The notes under the pieces: model-generated
The model's database searches: none
What the model was told of the DNA's origin: nothing
What the model saw: the letters and a program-made list of their open reading frames with translations, nothing else
Program-made: the position numbers and the translations under genes
DNA from: an uncultured Lachnospiraceae bacterium
GTDB lineage: Bacteria > Bacillota > Clostridia > Lachnospirales > Lachnospiraceae
NCBI GenBank assembly: GCA_934292725.1
Contig: CAKQXY010000026.1
Span: 1 to 49,437, forward strand
Length of the DNA: 49,437 bases
Reading direction: 5' to 3'
In this document: piece by piece, positions 16,560 to 25,754 of the stretch
Numbering within the stretch: the stretch's first letter is position 1
Layout: each line of letters starts with the position of its first letter

Positions 16560-16841
16560 TAACTTGATAAACAAAAAGCCCCGAAGACCGTTTTAACACA
16601 GTCTCCGGGGCGAAACGTCTTTGTTCCGCGGTACCACCCGCATTTAATCCATCTTTGGATTCTCTATGGTTATAACGTAAACCAACGTGCAAACCTACCC
16701 TTTTACTCATAATAAAAGCTCAGAATGCCCGCTCCGGAGCGTTCCCACACCCAGTCCCTCATGACGGCGCTCTCAGTCGGTGACGCCCTCTTCCTGTCAA
16801 GATCGTTGGGATAGAGTCTCCTTCAATGCGTTTCTTATGGT
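16560..16841 (-). promoter_or_regulatory. T-box riboswitch leader of aspS-gatCAB
   Basis: The minus strand carries the T-box bulge sequence GGGTGGTACCGCGG (16626-16639), complementary to the tRNA acceptor end. It is followed by a GC-rich terminator stem (GCCCCG at 16578-16583 with the partner ending at 16611) and TTTTT. Uncharged tRNA would favour the antiterminator. The specifier codon cannot be assigned confidently: GAC (16754-16756) and AAC triplets both occur near the 3' side of stem I. Confidence 0.9.
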
Positions 16842-16846
16842 TCATT

Positions 16847-16875
16847 ACTATAGCACACGAAAGTTTAAATTGCAA
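16847..16875 (-). promoter_or_regulatory. promoter of the aspS-gatCAB T-box leader
   Basis: On the minus strand TTGCAA (16870-16875), a 17-bp spacer and TATAGT (16847-16852), with an extended TGC before the -10. Transcription would start near 16841, just before the T-box leader. Confidence 0.7.
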
Positions 16876-16902
16876 GTGGAAATTTTATTTTACGATATGC
16901 TT

Positions 16903-18546
16903 TTACTGGAAATTGTCACAATTCACAAGACGACCACTCTGAAAATGCATTATTTTTGTAAATTCAATCGTTCCTTGTGGGTCATGCTCAACGACAATTA
17001 TAAGTTTATTCTTCTTTTTTGCAATAAGATTTAACAACTGCTCGTATTTTTCTCTCGTTTCCTGATCAAGACCAGCCTCAATTTCATCTACAATCAAAAC
17101 AGATGCTTCTTCGATTCTAAGAAGCATTTTCATGATTAACAGCTTCTTTCGCTGTCCCACTGACAATGATTTTCCCTCATTTTCGATGACGCGATCCGCC
17201 GCAATACCATATTCTTTTAACAGATATGTCACAGCTTCTCCCTTGTTTTGTGTGATAATGTGTAAATAATCTTCTACTGTCTCGTTTAAAAAAATCTCTT
17301 CCTGACCAACATACAAAAACTGGCGGCTCATATCCTGTTTACAATAAGCCTCAACTGATTGTGAATTGATTCTTATTGTTCCACTGTCTGGCCGATAAAG
17401 TCCAAGCAAAAGCTTTATAAATGTAGACTTTCCGCAGCCATTTTCACCCATCAGGCGAACCATCTGTCCTTTTTGCAGACAGCAGGAAACTTGTGTTAAG
17501 GCAGGTGCACCGCTTGCATAAGAAAAACAAACTGAGTCGAACTCGATTGATTCAACATCTGTTAATGACTCTGCTTTCTGGCGTGGCTCTAATTTGCACA
17601 CCTTATCTACATTTTCAAAGCTTACCTGTGCGCGCATAATTTGCCGCAGCAATTCCTGCGCATTCTGTCCCTGCGAATTGATTACCGTTGACAACATCGT
17701 AAAAAAGATCAAATTTCCAATGGAGCCGCCCCATGAAGGAATCAACAATAAAACAGACAGCAGCATAGTAGATATCGTGTTGTAGTGTTCGGACAGTTTG
17801 GCCCAAAACATCATCAGGCGATCTTCTTTTTTTGCAGTCTGAATGAAATCACTTAATTTTCTCGTTGTTTCCTGCTGAAAGTAATCGAGCACATCATTTG
17901 TCTGGACAAGTGTCATTGAGTCAATATACTGATTGCAGACGGCATGGCACTGTTTCATTTTCTGATTTGTCTTGCCTGCCTTTTGTGAAATTCGCTTTCG
18001 CCCTAAGAAAGACACATACCAGCCAAGACCAACTGAAAATACCAAAAAAACTGCAAATTTTATGCTAAATGCAAAGGCCAATACCATACATACAATAGTT
18101 GTCAATACCGCACTGATAAACGACGGTATATGATGACCTGTCACACGAAATACATCAAGCACATCAGCATACATTGTATGCTTTAACACCTCTGCACCAA
18201 TCTTATCGGCATCTGATAAAGAAGCGGCCGCAAGTGCTGCCTCCATCTTGAGTGTCAAGTCTCTCATACAAAGGCCGCCTAACTTATCCAGCAGCAAATA
18301 CCATCTAATTTCCATCCAGGTATTAAACCCCATACATAATAAAAATGCTGCGAATGCGGCAAGCAAAAAAAGAAGTTCTTTCTGTCCAAGACTGTTCGCC
18401 TGTGATACTTTATCCACCAAAAAACGCATTCCGCACGGAATCAAAAGGTTGCTCACGGTCACTGCTGCCATGATCACAAATGACATCACAAAAAGCTTTT
18501 TATATGTGATAATCATTTTTTTGTAATAGGTCATTATCAATTTCAT
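16903..18546 (-). CDS. ABC exporter (fused membrane and ATPase domains)
   Basis: 547 residues. The N-terminal type-I exporter membrane domain has about six helices (for example SFVIMAAVTVSNLLIPCG, LLFLLAAFAAFLLCMGF, ISAVLTTIVCMVLAFAFSI). The ATPase domain (about 330-547) has Walker A GENGCGKST, Q-loop VGQEE, signature LSVGQ (in place of LSGGQ), Walker B VLIVDEIEAGLD and H-loop VEHD, so it should hydrolyse ATP. It is divergent from a large HTH regulator, and no second half-transporter is nearby. It probably acts as a homodimer. Peptide or bacteriocin export is a guess from regulator context, with no peptide gene confirmed. Confidence 0.85.
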   Translation of the reverse strand: MKLIMTYYKKMIITYKKLFVMSFVIMAAVTVSNLLIPCGMRFLVDKVSQANSLGQKELLFLLAAFAAFLLCMGFNTWMEIRWYLLLDKLGGLCMRDLTLKMEAALAAASLSDADKIGAEVLKHTMYADVLDVFRVTGHHIPSFISAVLTTIVCMVLAFAFSIKFAVFLVFSVGLGWYVSFLGRKRISQKAGKTNQKMKQCHAVCNQYIDSMTLVQTNDVLDYFQQETTRKLSDFIQTAKKEDRLMMFWAKLSEHYNTISTMLLSVLLLIPSWGGSIGNLIFFTMLSTVINSQGQNAQELLRQIMRAQVSFENVDKVCKLEPRQKAESLTDVESIEFDSVCFSYASGAPALTQVSCCLQKGQMVRLMGENGCGKSTFIKLLLGLYRPDSGTIRINSQSVEAYCKQDMSRQFLYVGQEEIFLNETVEDYLHIITQNKGEAVTYLLKEYGIAADRVIENEGKSLSVGQRKKLLIMKMLLRIEEASVLIVDEIEAGLDQETREKYEQLLNLIAKKKNKLIIVVEHDPQGTIEFTKIMHFQSGRLVNCDNFQ

Positions 18547-18604
18547 TTTTCATTTATCCCTCAATATTTTTATTGCTTTTTGCATATTTATGATATCATT
18601 TATT

Positions 18605-18631
18605 TGCTATAATCCAAATGATATATTTGGA
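18605..18631 (+). promoter_or_regulatory. extended -10 promoter with palindrome upstream of the HTH regulator
   Basis: TG-C-TATAAT (18605-18613) is a strong extended -10. A perfect palindrome TCCAAAT-N5-ATTTGGA (18613-18631) begins at its last base and would cover the transcription start, consistent with autoregulation. The 18547-18739 region is very AT-rich and holds no convincing small ORF. Confidence 0.5.
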
Positions 18632-18739
18632 CTTTATTTTTTATTTTTTTCCTTTTCTGATCATTTACAAATAGCCTAATATGCTGTAATATTTTACTAT
18701 TATTGTCTAATTTACAAAGCTTACAGGGAGGAGATTCTA

Positions 18740-20149
18740 TTGAGTTTAAATTATACAATTGGTGATCTGCTTTTGCAAGGTCTTGACGATTACGGAATAT
18801 CTTCCCAAACAATTCGTGAAGGTGTTTTAACCGCAAAAAAATTCAGTAAAATCGAACATGATGAAGGCTTGGGAGATAGAATGATTTGGGATTTTTTATT
18901 GGAAAGAATGTCTGTGTCTCCACTTATTTACAAATGCTATATTACAAAAGATGAAGAAACATTACTTCAAAAAAGAAAGGTATTACGATCTATTACAGAC
19001 GAATTAAGAAGTATTCCCTTAAATGCTACACAGCAGCAGCTGGAAAAGCAAAAGGAACTATTAAAAAAAGGGAAATTATTAGTTTTTGATTACTCTAGTG
19101 CATGGCAAAATACAGATGCCGTTATTCAAGGAAGCGGCCGCATTCATGATCTATTTGTACAGGTAATCTATGGCTGGCTTTTAAAAACCGTTCTAACTCA
19201 AAAATCACACGCTGTTTTATTTTATAGTGAATGCACTTCAAGCACTTTAGAAATTATGTACTTAGCTCATCTAAGAAAAACATGGAAAACTCTTCATTCC
19301 GTATCAGTTGAAGAATGGTGTAAAAATGGTCATTATTTTTTAGCTGAGCTTGAATTAGAGCTTATTTATTTAACATCAGATGCCTTATTATACAACCAGC
19401 AGACATCTGATGCAAAAGAAATTTTAGAATGGCTTTGCAGACCTTTTTTGTTTGCCTGTATGCAAAAACGCAACAAAGAAAGTATTCGTATTCTTCCACT
19501 TGCAGCAGTAAAACTAGCTGAGCTAGAATTTATTGAAGGCAACATTAAGCAGGCATGGGATATCTTAGAACAGACAAAGAGACTCATGAAGCGTGAGCAA
19601 AACAACGGTGCCATATGGTTAATACTCAATTGTCAAAAAAATTTTATCTCTGCTTCACGTAATACGCAATTCTCTGTTCAAGAAAAAATTTTAAATGAAT
19701 ATAAAAAATATGACTTTATTGTCAATTCTTCAGCAATAAATCCTTATGCTATATGGGAATCATCTACCGATAATCATATATGGATTTCAAATGATGTCAT
19801 CCGAAATGCACGCTTACAAAAAGGCTTTACACAGCATCAGGCATGTGAAGGAATTATAGAACCTGAAACCTACAGCAGATTTGAAAGTGGCAAATCGCGT
19901 CTTCGTTGGGAAAAACAGAAATTGCTTCTTGAGCGATTAGGTCAATCTTCAGCAAGAGTACAATTTATTGTTGACAGTCCGCATCCCAAAGTACTTGTAA
20001 CAGCCAAAAATATTTTGACAGATATTCAATTAGGCCGACTAAATATGGCAAATGAAAAATATATCGAATTAAGCTGTTGGCTAACAGAAAGCTCTGTTAA
20101 CGATAAATTCAATCAACTTGTAACAGACCAGTTAGATTCAATGTTCTGA
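18740..20149 (+). CDS. large HTH regulator (XRE domain at C-terminus, helical-repeat body)
   Basis: 469 residues, starting at TTG with the strong site GGGAGGAG 6 bases upstream. The C-terminal part (about 350-400) is a cro/CI-type HTH: VIRNARLQKGFTQHQACEGI and PETYSRFESGKSRLRWEKQ. The first 60 residues also look like a degenerate HTH (IREGVLTAKKFSKIEHDEG), so it may contain two such domains. The middle is helical and TPR-like, as in RNPP/Rgg peptide-sensing regulators, but the order of domains is unusual. It is divergent from the ABC exporter and probably controls it. I do not recognise a characterised homologue. Confidence 0.7.
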   Translation: MSLNYTIGDLLLQGLDDYGISSQTIREGVLTAKKFSKIEHDEGLGDRMIWDFLLERMSVSPLIYKCYITKDEETLLQKRKVLRSITDELRSIPLNATQQQLEKQKELLKKGKLLVFDYSSAWQNTDAVIQGSGRIHDLFVQVIYGWLLKTVLTQKSHAVLFYSECTSSTLEIMYLAHLRKTWKTLHSVSVEEWCKNGHYFLAELELELIYLTSDALLYNQQTSDAKEILEWLCRPFLFACMQKRNKESIRILPLAAVKLAELEFIEGNIKQAWDILEQTKRLMKREQNNGAIWLILNCQKNFISASRNTQFSVQEKILNEYKKYDFIVNSSAINPYAIWESSTDNHIWISNDVIRNARLQKGFTQHQACEGIIEPETYSRFESGKSRLRWEKQKLLLERLGQSSARVQFIVDSPHPKVLVTAKNILTDIQLGRLNMANEKYIELSCWLTESSVNDKFNQLVTDQLDSMF

Positions 20150-20190
20150 CCTGCTTCACAGCTTATATTATTGTCTGTTCTAATAGTGTT

Positions 20191-21024
20191 TCACATCTGC
20201 CTTTTTTTATGATTCATGCGCTCTTGGCACCAGCTTCCTATCTCGGTGAGGCATAAAAAAAGGAGTATTAAGAAAAGGCCTGGAATCAAAATCATCCACC
20301 ATGCACGCATGACAAACGCATTCTGTGCGAGTGCGAGCATACTTCCCCACGAGATTGTCTCTATTGGAAGACCAAGCCCCAGAAAGCTGAGTGTTGATTC
20401 TTCAGCTATTGCTGTTCGTACACTCATAATAATCATAAATAAAATGGATGGAAGAAAATTTGGGGCAAGATGCCAGCAAAGCACATGAAAAAAGCCGCCA
20501 CCCATACACTGCGATGCCGTGACAAAGCCGCTTTCTTTTACTGTTTTTGCCTGTGTGCGCACGATTTTTGCCATTGAAAACCATCCACAAAGTCCAATCG
20601 CTGCACTCATTCCTATGATATTTTTTCCAAATACTGCCTGCACAAATAAGACAAGCAAAAGCGACGGAACAGAAAGAAGCACGTCTACTAACCGCATCAA
20701 AAGCTGATCCAGCCACGCAGGTGACAGTGCACTTGCTGTGCCATACAAAACTGCAATAACAGCTGATATTGCAGCAGATAAAAAGCCAATGGTAAGAGAA
20801 ACACGTCCGCCATGCCAGATACATGAAAATAGATCGCGTCCCATAGTATCTGTTCCAAAGAAAAATTCACGCCCTGGTGCGCGGTTGCAGTTCATAAGAT
20901 CCATATAAGACGCATCTTTGCAAAAAAATGGTACAAACACACATCCCATAATCAAAATGCCAAGCAGCATAAAGGAAAGAAACGGTACTTTTTTTCTCTT
21001 CATTATATGTTTTTCAGAACTCAT
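20191..21024 (-). CDS. ABC transporter permease, OppC/NikC type
   Basis: Inner-membrane permease of a peptide/nickel-type importer, 277 residues. The longer frame starts at 21117, but GGAGGAAAA directly precedes the ATG at 21024, which also overlaps the upstream permease stop (ATGA). It carries the N-terminal OppC_N segment (FFFGTDTMGRDLFSCIWHGGRVSLTIG) and the EAA loop region (AAIGLCGWFSMAKIVRTQA; EESTLSFLGLGLPIETISWGSML). It is last in the operon; no ATPase genes follow. Nickel is a plausible substrate because lar genes precede it. Confidence 0.88.
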   Translation of the reverse strand: MSSEKHIMKRKKVPFLSFMLLGILIMGCVFVPFFCKDASYMDLMNCNRAPGREFFFGTDTMGRDLFSCIWHGGRVSLTIGFLSAAISAVIAVLYGTASALSPAWLDQLLMRLVDVLLSVPSLLLVLFVQAVFGKNIIGMSAAIGLCGWFSMAKIVRTQAKTVKESGFVTASQCMGGGFFHVLCWHLAPNFLPSILFMIIMSVRTAIAEESTLSFLGLGLPIETISWGSMLALAQNAFVMRAWWMILIPGLFLILLFLCLTEIGSWCQERMNHKKRQM

Positions 21025-21995
21025 TTTTCCTCCTGCGCCATATATGGATTTAGCCTTGCGTTCACTAGCTCTGCAATCGTGTTTGCTGCTATCATCACTA
21101 CTCCTGTTAAAAGGCATAGTACCATAAGCATGTTGTAATCAGATGTTTTGGCACTCTCATACGTAAGCATACCAATTCCCGGATAGCCAAATACTGCCTC
21201 TACCAAATAAGTACCGCCAAGAATGTGAGCCACTGAAACTGCCATAAGACTAATATAAGCTGGCAGCACATTTTTTAGGCAGTGACGAAATAATATTGTT
21301 CTGTCTTTTGTTCCCTTTGCCCGTGCAAGCACGATATATTCTGAGCGTGTTTCTTCGCAGAGCATATTTCGCACCATATAGGCAAAATACCACAAATGGC
21401 CAGCCACTGAGGCAATTAATGGCAGCACAAGATGACGCAGCCTGTCAAGTAAGCTGCCCCCTCCAATTGAATATGCACCGCTTGCCGGAAGCCAGCCAAG
21501 CAATACGCTGAACACAAAAATCAGCATGAGCGCCATCCAAAATTCAGGAATGCAGCTTGTAATCGTTCCAAGGCGCACAATAAGTCTGTCTGCAAGTTTA
21601 TTTTCATTCCAAGCACATAAAAGTCCTAACAGCAGTGCTCCAATAAATAAAATCACATAGCTTAATACGCCTAAAACGAGTGTATTTTGGATACGTTCTT
21701 TGATCACAATAATAACGTCCTGCTTATATTTGTATGAGATTCCAAAATCACCGGACAGCGCCAGCTTAAGCCAGCGCATATATTGTACCGGAATCGGATC
21801 ATTTAATCCAAGGCGTTCTCTGGCACTGTCCTTTTGTTCTTCACTCATTTTCTCTACGCGCTCACCATAGTACGACTGCAGCGGATCAATCGGCGTAATT
21901 CGTGATAAGAAAAACACAATGGCAGACAGCACCCATATGCTGATAAAAAATGCAGCGATCTTTTTGAAAAGCACACTAAGCCATTTGTTCTTCAT
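21021..21995 (-). CDS. ABC transporter permease, OppB/NikB type
   Basis: 324 residues, six predicted helices. Typical DppB/NikB features: SRITPIDPLQSYYG near the N-terminus, RLGLNDPIPVQYMRW, and the EAA-loop region RSEYIVLARAKGTKDRTILFRHCLKN. The C-terminal LVEAVFGYPGIGMLTYESA is family-typical. It pairs with the OppC-type permease (4-bp overlap) and lies 21 bp after the binding-protein gene. Confidence 0.9.
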   Translation of the reverse strand: MKNKWLSVLFKKIAAFFISIWVLSAIVFFLSRITPIDPLQSYYGERVEKMSEEQKDSARERLGLNDPIPVQYMRWLKLALSGDFGISYKYKQDVIIVIKERIQNTLVLGVLSYVILFIGALLLGLLCAWNENKLADRLIVRLGTITSCIPEFWMALMLIFVFSVLLGWLPASGAYSIGGGSLLDRLRHLVLPLIASVAGHLWYFAYMVRNMLCEETRSEYIVLARAKGTKDRTILFRHCLKNVLPAYISLMAVSVAHILGGTYLVEAVFGYPGIGMLTYESAKTSDYNMLMVLCLLTGVVMIAANTIAELVNARLNPYMAQEEK

Positions 21996-22016
21996 CGCTC
22001 ACTTCCTTTCGTTTTG

Positions 22017-23588
22017 TTACTGATTTTCAATTGTCCAGTCACAGATATTCCAGAAAATGCCTACACCGTGATGACCTAATACTGTATCTTCATCAATTCC
22101 CTGAATCGTATTCTCTGCTGCGTAAAGCGCATCAATATAGCAGAAGAATGTATAAGCCGGTGTCTCTGCCAATGCTTCCTGAAACTTTGCATAAGCCTCT
22201 TTACGCTCGTTTTCATCCTCTGTCTGACGTGCCTGTGTTAAGTATTCATCCACAAGTGTATTTGAATATCCAGAATAATTCGCTCCCTTATCTGTACCAA
22301 ATACTTTGTATGTATGATCATCTGCATCAAACGGAGATCCCCATCCAATGATACAGCACTCCTGTCCTGCCCAGTCGATTCCGCCTGCCGGTACATCTGC
22401 TTTTACATCAAGTCCTGCCTCGCGAAGCTGCTGTGCTGCAATCTGCGCCATATCAATACGTACCTGATCACCCGGTGTCGCATTAATTGTAAAGCTAATT
22501 CTCTCCCCGTTTCTGCACCAGTAGCCATCTGCATCTTGTGTGCATCCTGCTGCTTCAAAAAGCTCTGCTGATTTTTCTAAGTTATAATCGTAGTGCTCCA
22601 CATTTTCATTGTTATATTTATTTCGCTGCAGAGGACCATATGCCACTTCACCCTTATCTAACAGCACTGCATCAAGGATTGCCTGACGGTCAATCGCATA
22701 ATTGATTGCCAAAATCAGATCGGCATTCTCCCGCCAATAATCGTTATTAAAGTTGTAGAGAATGCCTCTGTAGTCAGAAGTTGTCATATCATAAACTTTA
22801 AATTTGTCATTATCAGTAAAAAGTGATTCTTCCTTTGGTGTAATCTGCGCCAAATCGAGTTCACCGCTTAATAACTGCATTGCCTTTGCATTATCATCTG
22901 TCACAATTTTAAATACAATTGTATCAATATTAGCTGCACCGGCAAAATACTCCTCATTCTTTTCCATTGTAATAGTCTGTCCTGCATCCCAGCTTACAAA
23001 CTTATATGGTCCTGTTCCAACAGGTTCACGGAAAAAGTCAGATGTCTGCCAATCTTCACCCTCTAAAAGATGTTTTGGCATAACAGGTCTTGTCATATAC
23101 TCCAAAAAAGCGGTATTAACGTTAGAAAGATGAAATGCTACCGTATTTTCGTCAATCACTTCAATACTCTCTATATCCTCGTAATCAGGCGCATTCTCAG
23201 ATTCATTTGCCGGATCCATAATCGCTTCAAATGTAAATTTTACATCCTCTGCTGTAAAAGGCTCACCATCATGCCACTTGACTCCTTCCTCAAGATGAAA
23301 CGTGTATGTTAAATTCTCCTCATCATACTCCCAGCTCTTTGCCAGACGCGGAATAATTTGATTATCACCATCATGATCAGTAAGACCATCAAATAGCAGC
23401 ACATTTATTTCGCAGTGCTCATCCATTGCCGGGTTGATGCGTGTATAGTCAGTGCTTCCATATACAAGTGTAGTTTTGTCTGCTTCGTCTGCAAATGCTG
23501 TTTTTGAAAATCCTGCTGAAAATACAAATGCTGCCGCCATAAATGCAGCACAGCCTGCTGTTAAATTTCTTACATGTTTTTTTCTCAT
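22017..23588 (-). CDS. SBP_bac_5 solute-binding protein (nickel/peptide type)
   Basis: Extracellular binding protein for the permease pair, 523 residues. Cluster-C SBP signatures: LVYGSTDYTRINPAMD, EPFTAEDVKFTFEAI, PVGTGPYKF and AINYAIDRQAIL. The N-terminus is a signal peptide ending near TAFA-DEA. No lipobox Cys follows the hydrophobic core (a Cys at residue 13 precedes it), so lipoprotein anchoring is not evident, which is unusual for a Gram-positive SBP. It lies 43 bp downstream of larC, hence a likely nickel or nickel-chelate substrate; peptide binding cannot be excluded. Confidence 0.85.
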   Translation of the reverse strand: MRKKHVRNLTAGCAAFMAAAFVFSAGFSKTAFADEADKTTLVYGSTDYTRINPAMDEHCEINVLLFDGLTDHDGDNQIIPRLAKSWEYDEENLTYTFHLEEGVKWHDGEPFTAEDVKFTFEAIMDPANESENAPDYEDIESIEVIDENTVAFHLSNVNTAFLEYMTRPVMPKHLLEGEDWQTSDFFREPVGTGPYKFVSWDAGQTITMEKNEEYFAGAANIDTIVFKIVTDDNAKAMQLLSGELDLAQITPKEESLFTDNDKFKVYDMTTSDYRGILYNFNNDYWRENADLILAINYAIDRQAILDAVLLDKGEVAYGPLQRNKYNNENVEHYDYNLEKSAELFEAAGCTQDADGYWCRNGERISFTINATPGDQVRIDMAQIAAQQLREAGLDVKADVPAGGIDWAGQECCIIGWGSPFDADDHTYKVFGTDKGANYSGYSNTLVDEYLTQARQTEDENERKEAYAKFQEALAETPAYTFFCYIDALYAAENTIQGIDEDTVLGHHGVGIFWNICDWTIENQ

Positions 23589-23631
23589 ATCATTCTCCTT
23601 TTTTAATATTTGAAAACTCTAATGAGCGTTT

Positions 23632-24948
23632 TTATTTATCGCAATCGCTTGCAGTCTGCCTTGCTTCGCGAATGGATATCCCCTGCTTTCTTGCAATTGA
23701 TGCAAGATCTTCATACTCATACTTTTCACGTGAAGTACCATAGCCTGTCGAAACTTTCTTTCGCACATCACCATATGGAGTCTTTATTGTCTTTATAGAG
23801 CGTGTCATAGTATAGCGTCTTGAAAACTGTTCTCTAACACCAAGCGTAGTCGTATGCAAAAATATAAGTTCTATCATGCGGTCGCGGTCTTCCTCACGGC
23901 ACATCACTTCAAGTAAAATACCAGGTCTGGATTTTTTCATTCCTGTGGAGACAGTAAATACTTCCAGAGCACCTGCTGCTAAAATCGTCTCTGTTGCAAA
24001 GCCAATTTCCTCTGCTGTCATATCGTCTATATTGCAGCAAAGCTCAGAAACACGGCTTACATCATCTGCTGTCTCTCCTAACATCGCACGGACACAATTT
24101 GCCATCTCAAAATCTTTCTTGCCCATTCCATAACCGATAGCCTTCGTCTTCATAACTGGCATATCACCAAATTTTGTGGCAAAATGTTTTAAAAGTGCTG
24201 CGCCTGTCGGTGTACAAAGCTCTCCCTGAATCCTTCCTCCATAAATCGGCACATCCTTTAAAATATAAGCAGTTGCTGGTGCTGGTACTGGCAAAATACC
24301 ATGTGCACAGCGCACTTTTCCGCTTCCAACATGAACTGGTGATACAATCACCTGGTCAACAGAAAGCTCCTCCATAAGCATACAGACTGCTGTAATATCA
24401 GCAACGGCATCCATAGTTCCTACTTCATGAAAATGAATCTGATCAGCTGGTACACCATGCGCTGCACTTTCAGCCTGGGCGATAAGCTGATAAACTGCCA
24501 TTATATCATCCTTTACACGATCTGATACCGGCAGATGATCTCTTACGATATGTTCAATATCATGCAGACCGCTGTGGTGGTGATGGTCGTGATCATGGTC
24601 ATGGTGATGGTCGTGGTCATGATGATGGTCTTCATGATGATGGTCTTCATGATCATGATGGTGGTCGTGGTCATGATCATGATCTTCATGATCGTGATGA
24701 TGGTCGTGGTCATGATGATGATCATGCACATCAAGGCTTTCCTCTTCCTCACCATTTACTGTTACCTTACTGTGTGTTCCTGTAATGCCGCATTTTTGCG
24801 TTTTTTCTTTTTCAAAATGAACTCCCGGGATTCCAAGTGCATTCATTTTTTCAAAAAATGCATCCTGATCAGGAAGAAGCTCAGAAAGTGCTGCTGTCAG
24901 CATATCACCTGCTGCACCCATTCCGCAGTCTAAATATAATGTTCTCAT
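23632..24948 (-). CDS. larC: nickel-pincer cofactor nickel insertase LarC
   Basis: CTP-dependent cyclometallase that inserts Ni into the pincer nucleotide of the lactate racemase cofactor. 438 residues in one uninterrupted frame, whereas Lactobacillus plantarum makes LarC by frameshifting of larC1/larC2. N-terminal YLDCGMGAAGDM is family-typical. Residues about 75-130 form a His/Asp-rich metal-binding stretch with more than 25 His, then the conserved HFHEVGTMDAVADI and the C-terminal ferredoxin-like half. It is third in larE-larB-larC. No larA (racemase) is in this window, so the cofactor's target enzyme is encoded elsewhere. Confidence 0.95.
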   Translation of the reverse strand: MRTLYLDCGMGAAGDMLTAALSELLPDQDAFFEKMNALGIPGVHFEKEKTQKCGITGTHSKVTVNGEEEESLDVHDHHHDHDHHHDHEDHDHDHDHHHDHEDHHHEDHHHDHDHHHDHDHDHHHHSGLHDIEHIVRDHLPVSDRVKDDIMAVYQLIAQAESAAHGVPADQIHFHEVGTMDAVADITAVCMLMEELSVDQVIVSPVHVGSGKVRCAHGILPVPAPATAYILKDVPIYGGRIQGELCTPTGAALLKHFATKFGDMPVMKTKAIGYGMGKKDFEMANCVRAMLGETADDVSRVSELCCNIDDMTAEEIGFATETILAAGALEVFTVSTGMKKSRPGILLEVMCREEDRDRMIELIFLHTTTLGVREQFSRRYTMTRSIKTIKTPYGDVRKKVSTGYGTSREKYEYEDLASIARKQGISIREARQTASDCDK

Positions 24949-24982
24949 TTGTTTTTTCTCCTTTATTTCGAATGATTAATAT

Positions 24983-25726
24983 TTACATATGATTCATCAT
25001 TCCTGCCAGATAGCCTGCACCAAAGCCATTGTCAATATTTACTACAGATACACCGCTTGCACAGGAATTAAGCATTGATAAAAGTGCTGAAACACCGCCA
25101 AATGATGCACCATATCCTACGCTTGTAGGAACTGCAATGACGGGACAATCTGCTAAGCCGCCTATTACACTTGCTAATGCACCTTCCATTCCGGCTATTG
25201 CAATGATTACACTTGCACTCATGATTTCATCCATATGATTTAATAAACGATGCAGCCCTGCCACTCCAACATCATATAGGCGCACAACCTCGTTTGCATG
25301 AATTTCTGCTGTCAGCGCTGCTTCCTCTGCTACAGGAATGTCAGATGTTCCGCCTGTCGCTACAACAATCTTTCCCTTTCCAGTTGGTTTTGGCATTTCT
25401 CCGATAATGCCAACTCTTGCATCTTTGTGATAATGTAATGGATGCACCTGACTAATCGTATCTGCCGCTTCTGATGATAAACGTGTAATTAAAATGTGAT
25501 CCTGACCATTTTTTAACATAGCAGATACAATTCCAATCATCTGCTCTGGTGTCTTTCCTGCACCATAGATTACTTCTGCTGCACCTTGGCGGATTTTTCT
25601 GTGTAAATCCACTTTTGCATATCCAATATCCTCAAAAGGCTCTTTTTTTATTTCAAGCAGTGCATCATCTATACTCATGCTTCCTGCCTTCACTGCTTCT
25701 AGTATCTGTCTTGCCTCGCTATTCAC
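24983..25726 (-). CDS. larB: nickel-pincer cofactor biosynthesis carboxylase LarB
   Basis: LarB carboxylates and hydrolyses nicotinic acid adenine dinucleotide to begin pincer-cofactor synthesis. It belongs to the PurE-like AIR-carboxylase superfamily; 247 residues. The longer frame to 25774 overlaps larE; GGGGAG lies 8 bases before the GTG at 25726, making VNSEARQILEAVKAG the likely start. PurE-like core: VVATGGTSDIPVAEEA, DVGVAGLHRL, AGMEGALASVIGGL, VPTSVGYGASFGG. It is between larE (28 bp) and larC (34 bp). Confidence 0.95.
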   Translation of the reverse strand: MNSEARQILEAVKAGSMSIDDALLEIKKEPFEDIGYAKVDLHRKIRQGAAEVIYGAGKTPEQMIGIVSAMLKNGQDHILITRLSSEAADTISQVHPLHYHKDARVGIIGEMPKPTGKGKIVVATGGTSDIPVAEEAALTAEIHANEVVRLYDVGVAGLHRLLNHMDEIMSASVIIAIAGMEGALASVIGGLADCPVIAVPTSVGYGASFGGVSALLSMLNSCASGVSVVNIDNGFGAGYLAGMMNHM

Positions 25727-25754
25727 AACTTTATCTCCCCATATAATCAAATTT

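Noticed and set aside
16504..16710. N-terminal extension of AspRS
   Set aside because: It would translate through the T-box and its terminator.
18547..18739. Signal or bacteriocin peptide gene between regulator and exporter
   Set aside because: The region is AT-rich and I found no short frame with a ribosome site and a plausible peptide.
24535..24933. Plus-strand Met/Val-rich ORF
   Set aside because: Shadow of the His/Asp-rich codons of larC on the other strand; no ribosome site or family.
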